DNA of 6,132 bases, taken from NCBI GenBank assembly GCA_958415865.1, contig CATYZV010000120.1:1-6132 (forward strand), written 5' to 3'. Under the pieces are notes generated by a model. It was given only the letters and a program-made list of their open reading frames with translations, searched no databases and had not been told where the DNA came from. Shown piece by piece: positions 6,087 to 6,132 of the stretch; position 1 is the first letter of the stretch, and each line of letters begins with the position of its first letter. The stretch comes from an uncultured Selenomonadaceae bacterium. Its GTDB lineage: Bacteria; Bacillota; Negativicutes; Selenomonadales; Selenomonadaceae. Position numbers and translations under genes: made by a program.

Positions 6087-6132
6087 GGACTTGATTATTT
6101 TTGCAAAAACATATAAAATAATTATATAAAGG
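6087..6132 (+). promoter_or_regulatory. AT-rich tail with a candidate promoter for an off-window gene
   Basis: The last 46 nt are markedly richer in A+T than the genes. TTGATT (6091-6096) and TAAAAT (6114-6119) are 17 nt apart, a plausible sigma-A type pair; TTGCAA (6101-6106) and TATAAA (6125-6130) at 18 nt are an alternative. A perfect 12-bp palindrome, five T, GC, five A, fills 6098-6109, and ATATAA/TTATAT (6111-6116, 6122-6127) form a second inverted repeat. AAAGG at the very end may be the ribosome binding site of the next gene. No GC-rich hairpin with a T tract is seen, so where the operon transcript ends is unknown. Confidence 0.4.

Noticed and set aside
6098..6109. TTTTTGCAAAAA as the operon terminator
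   Set aside because: The stem is nearly all A-T with no loop, and no T run follows, so it is unlikely to end transcription.

Overview
This window is a compact, same-strand stretch of a bacterial chromosome carrying six protein genes and almost no spare DNA. Its core is the conserved trio rapZ (yvcJ) - yvcK (glmR) - whiA, found together in many Bacillota and Actinomycetota. Balanced base composition, AAGG/AGGTG-type ribosome binding sites, and a YvcK with an N-terminal two-helix membrane anchor suggest an anaerobic member of the Bacillota. My best guess is Negativicutes or Clostridia; no single base pattern proves this. There are no signs of mobile DNA, CRISPR, rRNA or tRNA.

Layout. 9-818: a Cof-type HAD phosphatase, probably the last gene of an upstream unit (a possible stop codon of an earlier gene lies at 2-4). 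819-950: the only real intergenic gap, holding promoter-like elements, two inverted repeats and a possible tiny ORF that overlaps the rapZ start. 951-4962: rapZ, yvcK, whiA and a membrane-anchored polysaccharide deacetylase, with gaps of 30 and 26 nt and then a 1-nt overlap, so almost certainly one operon. 4986-6086: a gene for an exported protein of unknown function, 23 nt downstream with a strong ribosome binding site, probably the same transcript. 6087-6132: a very AT-rich tail with promoter-like and palindromic sequence, ending in AAAGG, which may be the ribosome binding site of a gene beyond the edge.

How the genes may work together. Work in model organisms links RapZ/YvcJ and YvcK/GlmR to amino-sugar metabolism (glucosamine-6-phosphate and UDP-GlcNAc), and WhiA to cell division and envelope-related phenotypes. 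Here the trio is followed, with translational coupling, by an extracytoplasmic CE4-type deacetylase, whose family acts on GlcNAc-containing polymers, and then by a secreted protein. A reasonable inference is an envelope operon linking UDP-GlcNAc status inside the cell to modification of GlcNAc polymers outside. The least explained parts are the secreted Cys- and Trp-free protein, the membrane anchor on YvcK, and the rapZ leader. I see no clear evidence of a wholly new system.
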